Made by a program: the position numbers and the translations under genes. From contig CANQVW010000107.1 in assembly GCA_947627395.1 (NCBI GenBank), forward strand, positions 1 to 5,124: a stretch of 5,124 bases of DNA. Reading direction: 5' to 3'. Shown here piece by piece: positions 1 to 5,124 of this stretch. The stretch comes from an uncultured Bacilli bacterium. Lineage in GTDB: Bacteria; Bacillota_I; Bacilli_A; ML615J-28; CAG-698. Each line of letters begins with the position of its first letter. Positions within the stretch are counted from its first letter, which is position 1. A model generated the notes under the pieces. It worked only from the letters and a program-made list of their open reading frames with translations. It was not told the DNA's origin and searched no databases.

Positions 1-183
1 TTTGATCAATACGTTGATACTCACAGATGTTCAATTTGTAGTTTTGTGAAAGTTGAAAAAATTGTTTTTCCTTATATAAAAAGTGTAGTATTTGAAACCT
101 TGTGTGGAGAAATCATGAGAAGAATAATTTTATATGTATTATATATTGTAAGTTTTGTATTATTACTAGTTGTTGCTATGTAG
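1..183 (+). CDS. Possible 3' end of an unidentified gene with a C-terminal hydrophobic segment
   Basis: Reading frame 1 is open from the first base for 60 codons to a TAG at 181-183. I do not recognise the product. The visible part has a Cys-x-x-Cys pair (CSIC, residues 10-13 of the fragment), a third Cys near residue 35, and a final stretch of about 20 residues (RRIILYVLYIVSFVLLL onwards) that could be a membrane helix. Sixty stop-free codons are uncommon in DNA this rich in A+T, which is the main support for coding. An alternative is a separate 22-residue membrane peptide starting at ATG 115, because GGAGA lies at 106-110; the 4-nt spacing is tight for a real start. No terminator with a T-run follows the stop. 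Whether this is the end of a real gene or a remnant cannot be decided without the sequence to the left. Confidence 0.35.
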   Translation, partial: FDQYVDTHRCSICSFVKVEKIVFPYIKSVVFETLCGEIMRRIILYVLYIVSFVLLLVVAM

Positions 184-544
184 GTGTGTATAATACGATG
201 TATTGCATATACAAAATAAAAAAGATATGCTATTAAAGTAAAAACGATTATTTAAGTTTTTATACTCCCCACTTTTTAATACTTGATTTAAGTTTTAATC
301 CATTTAACAATAGCCTTTACATCAGTCTTTTTTATCCCTATTTCTACTTTTTCTATAGATTATTTTATCTTGATATGTTCAATTCACGTATAATAGTATA
401 TAAAAAAGACATCTATATATTAAGACTCCTTATTTTGTACGCTTACGTTTGAACACATTTTATCCTTACCTTTTATTGTATTATCTCTTTATATGAAATT
501 ATCAAAAAATAATAACAAAATAATAACACATTGATGGCAAAATC
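184..544. other. A+T-rich intergenic region without a convincing gene
   Basis: No frame here shows a start with a ribosome-binding site followed by a plausible protein on either strand. What is visible: a weak A+T hairpin at 187-213 (AATAC/GTATT around GAT, extended by TGTAT/ATACA) without a T-run; an 11-bp direct repeat ATTTAAGTTTT at 250-260 and 286-296; a TATAAT at 389-394 lacking a good -35 at normal spacing; and a tandem 11-bp repeat at 506-527. The right end leads into the promoter of the HAD gene. The stretch may be spacer plus decayed sequence. Confidence 0.6.
506..527 (+). repeat. Tandem repeat 2 x 11 bp (AAAATAATAAC) upstream of a promoter
   Basis: Two perfect adjacent copies of AAAATAATAAC occupy 506-516 and 517-527. 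They end 17 bp before the -35 box at 545. A period of 11 bp is about one helical turn, so both copies face the same side of the DNA. This would fit an UP-element-like A+T tract contacted by the RNA polymerase alpha subunit, or a regulator site. The repeat is seen directly; the role is inference, and A+T-rich repeats also arise by chance. Confidence 0.55.
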
Positions 545-573
545 TTGACAAAATAAAAATATCTTGCTAGAAT
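545..573 (+). promoter_or_regulatory. Sigma-A-type promoter for the HAD-CPBP unit
   Basis: A perfect -35 TTGACA (545-550) and a -10 TAGAAT (568-573) are separated by exactly 17 bp. The -10 is preceded by TGC (565-567), an extended -10. Transcription should begin near 580, giving a leader of about 26 nt that carries the ribosome-binding site AAAGGAGA (591-598). Both elements match the vegetative consensus closely, so strong basal expression is expected. Confidence 0.88.
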
Positions 574-605
574 GATATCATATATTTATCAAAGGAGAGA
601 AAAAG

Positions 606-1328
606 ATGTTAAAGGGTGTGTTTTTTGATTTAGATGGGACTCTTCTACCTATGGAAGAAGATCATTTTACTCAAGTTTATTTTCAAGAACTATGTAAAAA
701 AGCTGCTTTATATGGGTATAATCCACAAGAATTAACACAAGTGGTATGGGGCGGAGTAAAACAAATGTACCAAAATCAAGGAACCTTAACCAATGAAGAA
801 GTATTTTGGACTCATTTTAAGAAATCTTATTCGGAAGAAAAAATAAAAGATAAAAAGATATTTGATTCTTTTTATGTTCATGAGTTTAAAAATACAAAAT
901 CTTCTTGTGAAGAAAATCCTCTTGCGAAAGAAATTGTTCAATTTGTTAGAAATGAGCATCTTTTATCCATCTTATCCACAAATCCTATTTTTCCTTATCA
1001 AGGCACATTAACAAGAATGAATTTCATTGGTTTAAAAGAAGAAGATTTTGATTATATTACGGCTTATGAAAATAGCTATTATTGTAAACCTAATCCAAAA
1101 TATTTCGAGTCTTTATTAAAACAATTTGCTTTAAAACCAGAAGAAGTCATTGTTTTTGGAAACAATGATGTTGAAGATTATTTATGTGCAAAACAATGTC
1201 ATATAAAATGTTATTTGGTGGGAAAACATCTGATTTTACATCCTGAACAAAAACTAAATGCACCGATGATTTCAATGGAAGAGATTATCCCAACCATTAA
1301 AAACCATTTGAAAGAAGGATTGTTATGA
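606..1328 (+). CDS. HAD-superfamily hydrolase (phosphatase-like)
   Basis: A 240-residue cytosolic protein of the haloacid dehalogenase superfamily. All four HAD motifs are visible: motif I DLDGT at 8-12 (nucleophile Asp8, acid/base Asp10), motif II LSTNP with Thr125, motif III Lys161 in CKPNP, and motif IV GNNDVEDY at 185-192 with acidic residues for Mg2+. The segment between motifs I and II (roughly 15-105) is a helical cap, so this is a C1-type member that should act on a small phosphorylated metabolite; the substrate cannot be read from sequence. Motif IV has GNND where many relatives have GD, a variant also familiar as GNDVEED in Firmicute HAD proteins, so activity is probably kept. The start at ATG 606 is supported by AAAGGAGA 7 nt upstream. 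The stop overlaps the next start as ATGA, implying translational coupling. Confidence 0.9.
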   Translation: MLKGVFFDLDGTLLPMEEDHFTQVYFQELCKKAALYGYNPQELTQVVWGGVKQMYQNQGTLTNEEVFWTHFKKSYSEEKIKDKKIFDSFYVHEFKNTKSSCEENPLAKEIVQFVRNEHLLSILSTNPIFPYQGTLTRMNFIGLKEEDFDYITAYENSYYCKPNPKYFESLLKQFALKPEEVIVFGNNDVEDYLCAKQCHIKCYLVGKHLILHPEQKLNAPMISMEEIIPTIKNHLKEGLL

Positions 1329-2041
1329 AAATAAAACAATTTTTAAAACGTTTTGAATTTAGAAAAGTTATTGTTGTTTTAGTGTATGCTTTGCTATTCT
1401 TTTTAATGGGAGATGTTTTACATCGTCTATTAGATAATGCTATGCCAAATAATCCTGAACTTTCTGTTGTTTTGGTGAATGTCATTATTTATGTTGTCAT
1501 GTTCATCTTCTTAATGATTATTTTACATAAAGAAGTTAAAAACGACATGCATGAGTTATCTAAAAATGATCCTATTCATTGTTTATTATTCGTGATTTTT
1601 GCTTTAATATTAAGTTATTGTTTTAATTTGATCTTTAATCTTATCATGCAATATGCTGGTGGTGCTAATGAATCTGTCAATGAAACTGCAGTCAATAATG
1701 TACTCCTTGGACCATATGGAGGAATGTACTTTTTCATTGTAGTTTTTATTGGACCATTTGTTGAAGAAATGGTATTTAGAAGAGCGTTAACCGATGTCTT
1801 TAAAAGTTGGAGAATACCTCCTATTATTGTCGTTTTTATGACTGGAACTTTATTTGGTTTTATCCATGTCATTTCCGCAGGAGATTTCATTATGGTTTTC
1901 CCTTATATAGTAACAGGAATTTTGTTTGGCTTTTTAGAATATGCAACCAAAAGTATGTATGTTCCTTTAATTGCTCATTATATCAATAATGGAGTATCGG
2001 CTATTATTACCATTGTTTTTGGTGTTCTTGGGCTTCTTTAA
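1325..2041 (+). CDS. CPBP-family intramembrane protease (CAAX protease/bacteriocin-processing type)
   Basis: A 238-residue polytopic membrane protein. Hydrophobic segments are evident near residues 14-29, 47-67, 85-110, 133-147, 165-181, 190-205 and 222-238. The catalytic core of the CPBP (Abi) family is intact: EExxxR at 147-152 (Glu147, Glu148, Arg152), FGFIH ending in His181, and HxxxN at 218-222 (His218, Asn222). Relatives include CAAX prenyl endopeptidases, bacteriocin self-immunity proteins and regulators of membrane-signal proteolysis; in bacteria without prenylated CAAX proteins the substrate is usually unknown, as here. The start ATG 1325 overlaps the HAD stop by 4 nt and has AAGGA at 1315-1319, so the two genes are co-translated from the promoter at 545. 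No terminator is visible after the stop, so some transcripts may run into the aro leader, where the attenuator would still act on them. Confidence 0.9.
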   Translation: MKIKQFLKRFEFRKVIVVLVYALLFFLMGDVLHRLLDNAMPNNPELSVVLVNVIIYVVMFIFLMIILHKEVKNDMHELSKNDPIHCLLFVIFALILSYCFNLIFNLIMQYAGGANESVNETAVNNVLLGPYGGMYFFIVVFIGPFVEEMVFRRALTDVFKSWRIPPIIVVFMTGTLFGFIHVISAGDFIMVFPYIVTGILFGFLEYATKSMYVPLIAHYINNGVSAIITIVFGVLGLL

Positions 2042-2083
2042 ACATTAAAAAATAACAAAATGATGAACAAAAGAAAATAGTCG

Positions 2084-2112
2084 TTGATTTTTATGTTGAA
2101 GTATGCTATACT
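2084..2112 (+). promoter_or_regulatory. Promoter of the aro operon leader
   Basis: A -35 TTGATT (2084-2089) and a -10 TATACT (2107-2112) are 17 bp apart, and TGC at 2104-2106 makes an extended -10. Transcription should start near 2119, only about 22 nt before the leader-peptide ATG, as is usual for attenuator leaders. The promoter begins 42 bp after the CPBP stop, so the aro genes have their own transcription start. Confidence 0.85.
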
Positions 2113-2140
2113 TAAGTTAGAAAAAAGGAAAGTGGAAAAA

Positions 2141-2206
2141 ATGAGCGTAACAATGAATATGTTTTATTTTTATGATTACTTTAATCCAAGAAAGGGTCGA
2201 GTTTAA
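2141..2206 (+). CDS. Phe/Tyr-rich attenuator leader peptide (21 aa)
   Basis: A short frame, ATG 2141 to TAA 2204-2206, encodes 21 residues. Residues 8-14 read FYFYDYF (2162-2182): three Phe (TTT) and three Tyr (TAT, TAT, TAC) codons in seven, with no Trp. The tail is NPRKGRV. A purine-rich stretch with AAAGGA (2124-2129) and GTGGA (2132-2136) precedes the ATG; neither is an ideal ribosome-binding site, but together they are acceptable. The position right after a promoter, the clustered aromatic codons, and the terminator downstream all point to a sensor of Phe and Tyr tRNA charging rather than to a functional protein. Because the operon feeds the common aromatic pathway, sensing both amino acids makes sense. 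Residue 7 (ATG 2159) or residue 5 (ATG 2153) could also start it without losing the aromatic run. Confidence 0.85.
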   Translation: MSVTMNMFYFYDYFNPRKGRV

Positions 2207-2285
2207 TTTACTCAAGTGTCTTGGTATTTTAGTAATGCCACGATGTCACATCTGTAAGTTGTTCTTGATTCTATTTTGTTTATCA

Positions 2286-2330
2286 AGGATGACACAGAAA
2301 AATAAGAAGATATATGAAATGTGTTATCCT
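2286..2330 (+). promoter_or_regulatory. Antiterminator hairpin competing with the aroB attenuator
   Basis: AGGATGACACA (2286-2296) can pair with TGTGTTATCCT (2320-2330) over 11 bp, including one G-U (2291 with 2325), closing a 23-nt A-rich loop. The 3' arm of this hairpin is the 5' arm of the terminator at 2321-2340, so the two structures exclude each other. The upstream arm and the terminator's 3' arm are near-copies (AGGATGACAC against AGGATAGCAC). The antiterminator has the longer stem but also a much longer loop. The pairing is read by eye; energies were not computed. Confidence 0.75.
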
Positions 2331-2347
2331 AGGATAGCACTTTTTTT
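2321..2347 (+). terminator. Intrinsic terminator (attenuator) in front of aroB
   Basis: GTGTTATC (2321-2328) pairs with GATAGCAC (2333-2340) over 8 bp, with one G-U (2324 with 2337) and a CTAG tetraloop, followed directly by seven T (2341-2347). It lies upstream of the aroB ribosome-binding site with no gene ending before it except the leader peptide, so it acts as a conditional stop and not as the end of an operon. Confidence 0.88.
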
Positions 2348-2350
2348 GTT

Positions 2351-2357
2351 GAGGAGG
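2351..2357 (+). promoter_or_regulatory. Ribosome-binding site of aroB
   Basis: GAGGAGG sits 3 nt after the T-run of the attenuator. Its core is 5 nt from ATG 2363 but only 2 nt from the in-frame TTG 2360, which decides the start in favour of ATG 2363. It lies outside the terminator stem, so the leader controls transcription more than access to this site. Confidence 0.85.
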
Positions 2358-2362
2358 TTTTG

Positions 2363-3370
2363 ATGAATTTACATGTTAATTTGGAAAGTGGATACGATAT
2401 TTATATAGGGCATCACCTATTAGATGAGATTACAAAGTATCTACCTTCTTCCATATTAGAAGGAAAAATAATGATTGTGAGTGATGAACATATTCCTGCT
2501 TCTTATCGTGAAGCCATTTATAAAAAAGCTCATCAAGTCGTAGAATATATCATCACACCAGGAGAAGAAAGTAAAAGTCTTGCTTCTTATGAAGCCATTT
2601 TAAAACAAATGTTAGACCATCAATTTTCAAGAACAGATACCGTAATTGCGATTGGTGGTGGTGTGGTTGGTGATTTGGCTGGTTTTGTTGCAGCATCCTA
2701 TAAAAGAGGGTGCACATTTATCAATATTCCAACATCCACTTTATCGATGGTGGATAGTTCCATTGGAGGTAAAGTTGCTGTCAACTTAGAACATGTTAAA
2801 AATGCTGTAGGTTTCTTTTATCAACCCAAGATGGTCTTAATTGATTTAGATACTTTACAAAGTCTACCTAAAAGACAATATTACAATGGACTTGTTGAAG
2901 CGTTGAAAATGGGATTAATTATGGATAAAGATTTATTTTCCTTGTTTAGTGATTTAGATCACAACTTAGAAGAAATTATTTATCGATCTTTAGATGCTAA
3001 AAGAAAAGTTGTAGAGACAGATGAAAAAGAAACAGGACTAAGAAAGATTTTAAATTTTGGTCATACCATTGGTCATGGAATTGAAAGTGCTTATTTAGGT
3101 GAAATTTACCATGGAGAAGCTGTGGCTTTAGGAATGCTTCCTTGGATCATAGATGAGTCTTTAAAACAACAAGTCATTGAAATCTTAGATAAAATGCAAA
3201 TCAACATTCCATCACTAAATAAAAAAGATGCCATTTATCAAGCTATTTTAAATGATAAAAAAAGGCATCAAGATGATATTACTGTAGTTCAAGTTTTAAA
3301 ACTTGGTCAATATCAAATGGTGGATGTTCCACTTCAAGAAATCAAACAAAAAATAAAGGAGATGAAATGA
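2363..3370 (+). CDS. aroB: 3-dehydroquinate synthase
   Basis: A 335-residue cytosolic enzyme that converts DAHP to 3-dehydroquinate, the second step of the shikimate pathway, using NAD+ and a divalent metal (Zn2+ or Co2+). The N-terminal Rossmann-type domain carries GGGVVGDLAGF at 98-108, followed by YKRG (113-116), IPTSTLSMVDSSIGGK (122-137) and N141. The metal ligands of the family are present: Glu179 (in GLVEALKMG), His234 (in NFGHTIGHGIE) and His250 (in YHGEAVALGM). The conserved TDEKETGLRKILN stretch is at 219-231. The protein is somewhat short for the family (usually about 350-360 residues), mostly because of a compact region between Glu179 and His234, but no key residue is missing. The start is ATG 2363, placed by the ribosome-binding site at 2351-2357. 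It is first in the aro operon and directly under the attenuator; only 1 nt separates it from aroC. Confidence 0.96.
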   Translation: MNLHVNLESGYDIYIGHHLLDEITKYLPSSILEGKIMIVSDEHIPASYREAIYKKAHQVVEYIITPGEESKSLASYEAILKQMLDHQFSRTDTVIAIGGGVVGDLAGFVAASYKRGCTFINIPTSTLSMVDSSIGGKVAVNLEHVKNAVGFFYQPKMVLIDLDTLQSLPKRQYYNGLVEALKMGLIMDKDLFSLFSDLDHNLEEIIYRSLDAKRKVVETDEKETGLRKILNFGHTIGHGIESAYLGEIYHGEAVALGMLPWIIDESLKQQVIEILDKMQINIPSLNKKDAIYQAILNDKKRHQDDITVVQVLKLGQYQMVDVPLQEIKQKIKEMK

Positions 3371-3371
3371 T

Positions 3372-4460
3372 ATGTTTTCTTCCTTTGGAGAGCATTTAAA
3401 AATATCTTTATTTGGAGAATCTCATGGCTCAGCTATTGGAGTTGTACTTGATGGATTAAAGCCAGGAATCTTATTAGATTTAGAAAATATTCATCGTGAA
3501 TTAGAAAAACGTAGACCTGTTGATACGTTATCTACCGCACGAAAGGAACAGGATTTTTTTCAAATTGTCAGTGGATATTGGAATGGATATACAACAGGAA
3601 CACCTCTTTGTATTATGATTTTGAATGAAGATACAAAATCAAGTGATTATGATCCGTTTCTTCTTCGCCCAAGCCATGCAGATTATACAGCTTATTTAAA
3701 ATATCAAGGATTTCAAGATTATCGAGGTGGAGGACACTTTTCAGGAAGAATCACAGCAGCACTCGTTTGTGCAGGCGCCATTTGTAAACAAATCCTAGAA
3801 AATAAAGGAATTAAAATAGCAACCCATATTAAACAAATTCATCAAGTGATGGATGATGATTTTTCTATCCAAATAGATGAATTAGAACAACAAATTCAAG
3901 AATTAAATTGCTCTTCATTTGCTGTTTTATCAAAAGACAGTTTAAAAGAAATGCAAGAAGAAATTAAAAAAGCAAAAAATATGCAAGATTCTGTTGGCGG
4001 AGTTTTAGAAACCATTGTCCTACATTTGGAAGGTGGAATTGGGGAACCTTTCTTTTCTTCCATTGAATCTGTTCTTTCTTCCCTACTTTTTTCCATTCCA
4101 GCTGTCAAGGGAGTAGAGTTTGGACTTGGATTTCAATTTGCAAACCTTTATGGAAGTGAAGCAAATGATTCATTTATGTATCAAGATGGAATCAAAACAA
4201 AAACCAATCATAATGGTGGAATCAATGGTGGAATTAGTAATGGAATGCCCATTTTATTTAAAACCGTCATTAAGCCTACTCCAACCATTGGTAAACTTCA
4301 AGAAACCATTGATATGAAAACCAATCAAGAAATTACAATGAAAGGAAAAGGTCGTCACGATCCTTGTATTGTTCACCGTGCTCGCGTTGTTGTGGATAGT
4401 GTAACAGCCATTGGACTTGTGGAACTATTATGTTCAAGATACGGCTATATGTGGATGTAA
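3372..4460 (+). CDS. aroC: Chorismate synthase
   Basis: A 362-residue cytosolic enzyme that eliminates phosphate from 5-enolpyruvylshikimate-3-phosphate to make chorismate, the last shikimate step and the branch point to Phe, Tyr and Trp. It needs reduced FMN. Family signatures run the full length: GESHG at 15-19 with catalytic His18, EKRRP (45-49), RPSHADYT at 99-106 with the second key His102, RGGGHFSGRITA (118-129), NHNGGINGGISNGMPI (279-294) and GRHDPCIVHRA (327-337). The length is normal. It starts 1 nt after the aroB stop, with AAAGGAG (3355-3361) inside the end of aroB, so translation is probably coupled. No flavin reductase domain is fused, so this looks like a monofunctional enzyme relying on a separate source of reduced flavin. 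Confidence 0.96.
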   Translation: MFSSFGEHLKISLFGESHGSAIGVVLDGLKPGILLDLENIHRELEKRRPVDTLSTARKEQDFFQIVSGYWNGYTTGTPLCIMILNEDTKSSDYDPFLLRPSHADYTAYLKYQGFQDYRGGGHFSGRITAALVCAGAICKQILENKGIKIATHIKQIHQVMDDDFSIQIDELEQQIQELNCSSFAVLSKDSLKEMQEEIKKAKNMQDSVGGVLETIVLHLEGGIGEPFFSSIESVLSSLLFSIPAVKGVEFGLGFQFANLYGSEANDSFMYQDGIKTKTNHNGGINGGISNGMPILFKTVIKPTPTIGKLQETIDMKTNQEITMKGKGRHDPCIVHRARVVVDSVTAIGLVELLCSRYGYMWM

Positions 4461-4463
4461 TCT

Positions 4464-5124
4464 ATGAAATTAGGATTAATCGGCGAAAAACTAGGACATT
4501 CCTATTCTAAAATGATTCATGAAGAATTTAGAAATGAGCCTTACGAGTTATGGCCACTTTCCATGGAAGAATTTACAAAATTCATGGAGAAAAAAGACTT
4601 TGATGGAATTAATGTAACCATTCCATACAAACAAAAAGTTATTCCCTATTTATCTTACATTAGTGAAAGTGCTAAAAAAATAGGTGCAGTCAATACCATT
4701 CTAAATAAAGAGGGTGCACTATATGGATATAATACAGATTATGATGGATTTTTATATTTAATTCAAAAACATCATATTGATGTTGCTCAAAAAACAGTTT
4801 GTATTTTAGGAACTGGGGGAACAAGTAAAACAGCAAAGTGTGTTTTACAAGATTTAGGTGCTAAAATCATTTATAAAGCAACGATAGAAGATGTCGATGA
4901 AGATCATCTTTTAAGTTATGATGAATTAAAACATCATCCAGAAATTCAAATTCTTGTCAATACAACTCCTGTTGGAATGTATCCAAAACTGGGAGGAAAG
5001 ATTATTGAAATGGAATGGTTTCCATCCTTAGAAGCGGTTGTTGATGTGGTTTATAATCCAATGCGAACACAACTTATTTTAGAAGGGTTAAAACGAAACA
5101 TTACTTCCGTATCGGGCTTAGAAA
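4464..5124 (+). CDS. aroE: Shikimate dehydrogenase, 3' end beyond the window
   Basis: The frame starts at ATG 4464 and stays open through the last base; 220 residues are visible. AroE reduces 3-dehydroshikimate to shikimate with NADPH. Substrate-domain motifs are GLIGEKLGHSYSKMIH (4-19), NVTIPYK (50-56) with catalytic Lys56, IGAVNTI (73-79) and GYNTDYDGF (88-96) with catalytic Asp92. The nucleotide-binding loop is LGTGGTSKTAK (115-125), followed by VNTTPVGMYP (165-174) and VVDVVYNPMRTQ (192-203). The usual NRT motif that grips the NADP 2'-phosphate is not evident; the corresponding stretch reads IIYKATIEDVDED (135-147). Perhaps 30-50 residues are missing on the right. The gene begins 3 nt after the aroC stop, in the same frame, and has only a weak ribosome-binding site (GTGGA 4451-4455), so it probably depends on coupling to aroC. 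Confidence 0.95.
   Translation, partial: MKLGLIGEKLGHSYSKMIHEEFRNEPYELWPLSMEEFTKFMEKKDFDGINVTIPYKQKVIPYLSYISESAKKIGAVNTILNKEGALYGYNTDYDGFLYLIQKHHIDVAQKTVCILGTGGTSKTAKCVLQDLGAKIIYKATIEDVDEDHLLSYDELKHHPEIQILVNTTPVGMYPKLGGKIIEMEWFPSLEAVVDVVYNPMRTQLILEGLKRNITSVSGLE

Larger units (their letters stand above)
2119..2347 (+). ncRNA. Transcription-attenuator leader RNA of the aro operon
   Basis: This untranslated leader of about 229 nt lies between the promoter at 2084 and aroB. In order it holds a leader peptide rich in Phe and Tyr codons (2141-2206), a region with several alternative hairpins (2186-2252), an antiterminator arm (2286-2296), and an intrinsic terminator (2321-2347) just before the aroB ribosome-binding site. 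This is the layout of ribosome-mediated attenuation known from enterobacterial trp, phe and his operons. No T-box sequence of the AGGGTGGNACCGCG kind is present. The expected behaviour (inference) is that scarcity of charged tRNA-Phe or tRNA-Tyr raises aroB-aroC-aroE transcription. The 5' boundary is an estimate from the -10 box. Confidence 0.8.

Noticed and set aside
187..213. Hairpin after the left-edge open frame as a terminator
   Set aside because: The stem is A+T only apart from one or two pairs, has a 4-nt bulge, and no T-run follows on the + strand.
288..359. Minus-strand open stretch of 23 codons ending in TAA, with a protein-like tail (KKTDVKAIVKWIKT)
   Set aside because: It is too short to be significant, has a stop just upstream in frame, and has no start or ribosome-binding site. 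It could be a gene remnant, but the sequence alone does not show it.
389..394. TATAAT as a promoter -10 box
   Set aside because: The nearest -35-like sequence (TTGATA 370-375) is only 13 bp away, and no gene follows at a sensible distance.
1297..1485. Minus-strand frames inside genes (also 1615-1890 and 3896-4108) and + strand frames inside CPBP (1807-1989) and aroC (4120-4317)
   Set aside because: They lie within well-supported genes in other frames, have no ribosome-binding site context, and show no recognisable protein features.
2119..2347. T-box riboswitch
   Set aside because: No AGGGTGGNACCGCG-like T-box sequence precedes the terminator, and a leader peptide with clustered aromatic codons explains the region better.
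2360..2362. TTG as the aroB start codon
   Set aside because: It lies only 2 nt from GAGGAGG, whereas the ATG at 2363 has workable spacing and is the better codon.
2172..2363. A 63-codon + strand frame running through the leader, terminator and aroB start region
   Set aside because: It lacks a ribosome-binding site, overlaps the leader peptide out of frame, and reads through the terminator hairpin and the aroB ribosome-binding site. It is explained by the leader RNA.

Overview
The window is an A+T-rich stretch of a bacterial chromosome. The organism is most likely a low-GC Firmicute, plausibly of the Erysipelotrichia/Bacilli type; this is inferred from base composition, strong purine-rich Shine-Dalgarno sites and protein style, and no marker gene fixes the taxon. 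TGA is used as a normal stop codon (HAD gene, aroB) and Trp is TGG, so the reassigned code of mycoplasmas is not in use. All convincing genes lie on the + strand.

Layout. Bases 1-183 hold an open frame that enters from the left and ends in a hydrophobic segment; its identity is unknown. Bases 184-544 are very A+T-rich with no convincing gene. A strong sigma-A-type promoter (545-573) then drives a two-gene unit: a HAD-superfamily phosphatase-like protein (606-1328) and a CPBP-family membrane protease (1325-2041), overlapping by ATGA. A second promoter (2084-2112) starts the aromatic (shikimate/chorismate) operon: aroB (2363-3370), aroC (3372-4460) and aroE (from 4464, cut by the right edge). 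The aro genes are separated by only 1 and 3 nt.

The most interesting part is the stretch of about 230 nt between the second promoter and aroB. It has the layout of a ribosome-mediated transcription attenuator: a 21-codon leader peptide with six aromatic codons in seven (FYFYDYF), then an intrinsic terminator directly in front of the aroB ribosome-binding site. The 5' arm of that terminator can instead pair with an upstream near-copy of the 3' arm, giving an antiterminator of 11 bp against 8 bp. The simplest reading is that low charged tRNA-Phe or tRNA-Tyr stalls the leader ribosome and lets RNA polymerase run into aroB-aroC-aroE. Low-GC Firmicutes more usually use T-box leaders for such operons, and no T-box sequence is visible here, so this arrangement deserves a second look.

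How the genes work together: AroB makes 3-dehydroquinate from DAHP, AroE reduces 3-dehydroshikimate to shikimate, and AroC makes chorismate from EPSP. The remaining steps (AroD/AroQ, AroK, AroA, DAHP synthase) are not in view and may lie beyond the right edge. The HAD and CPBP genes have no known link to this pathway.
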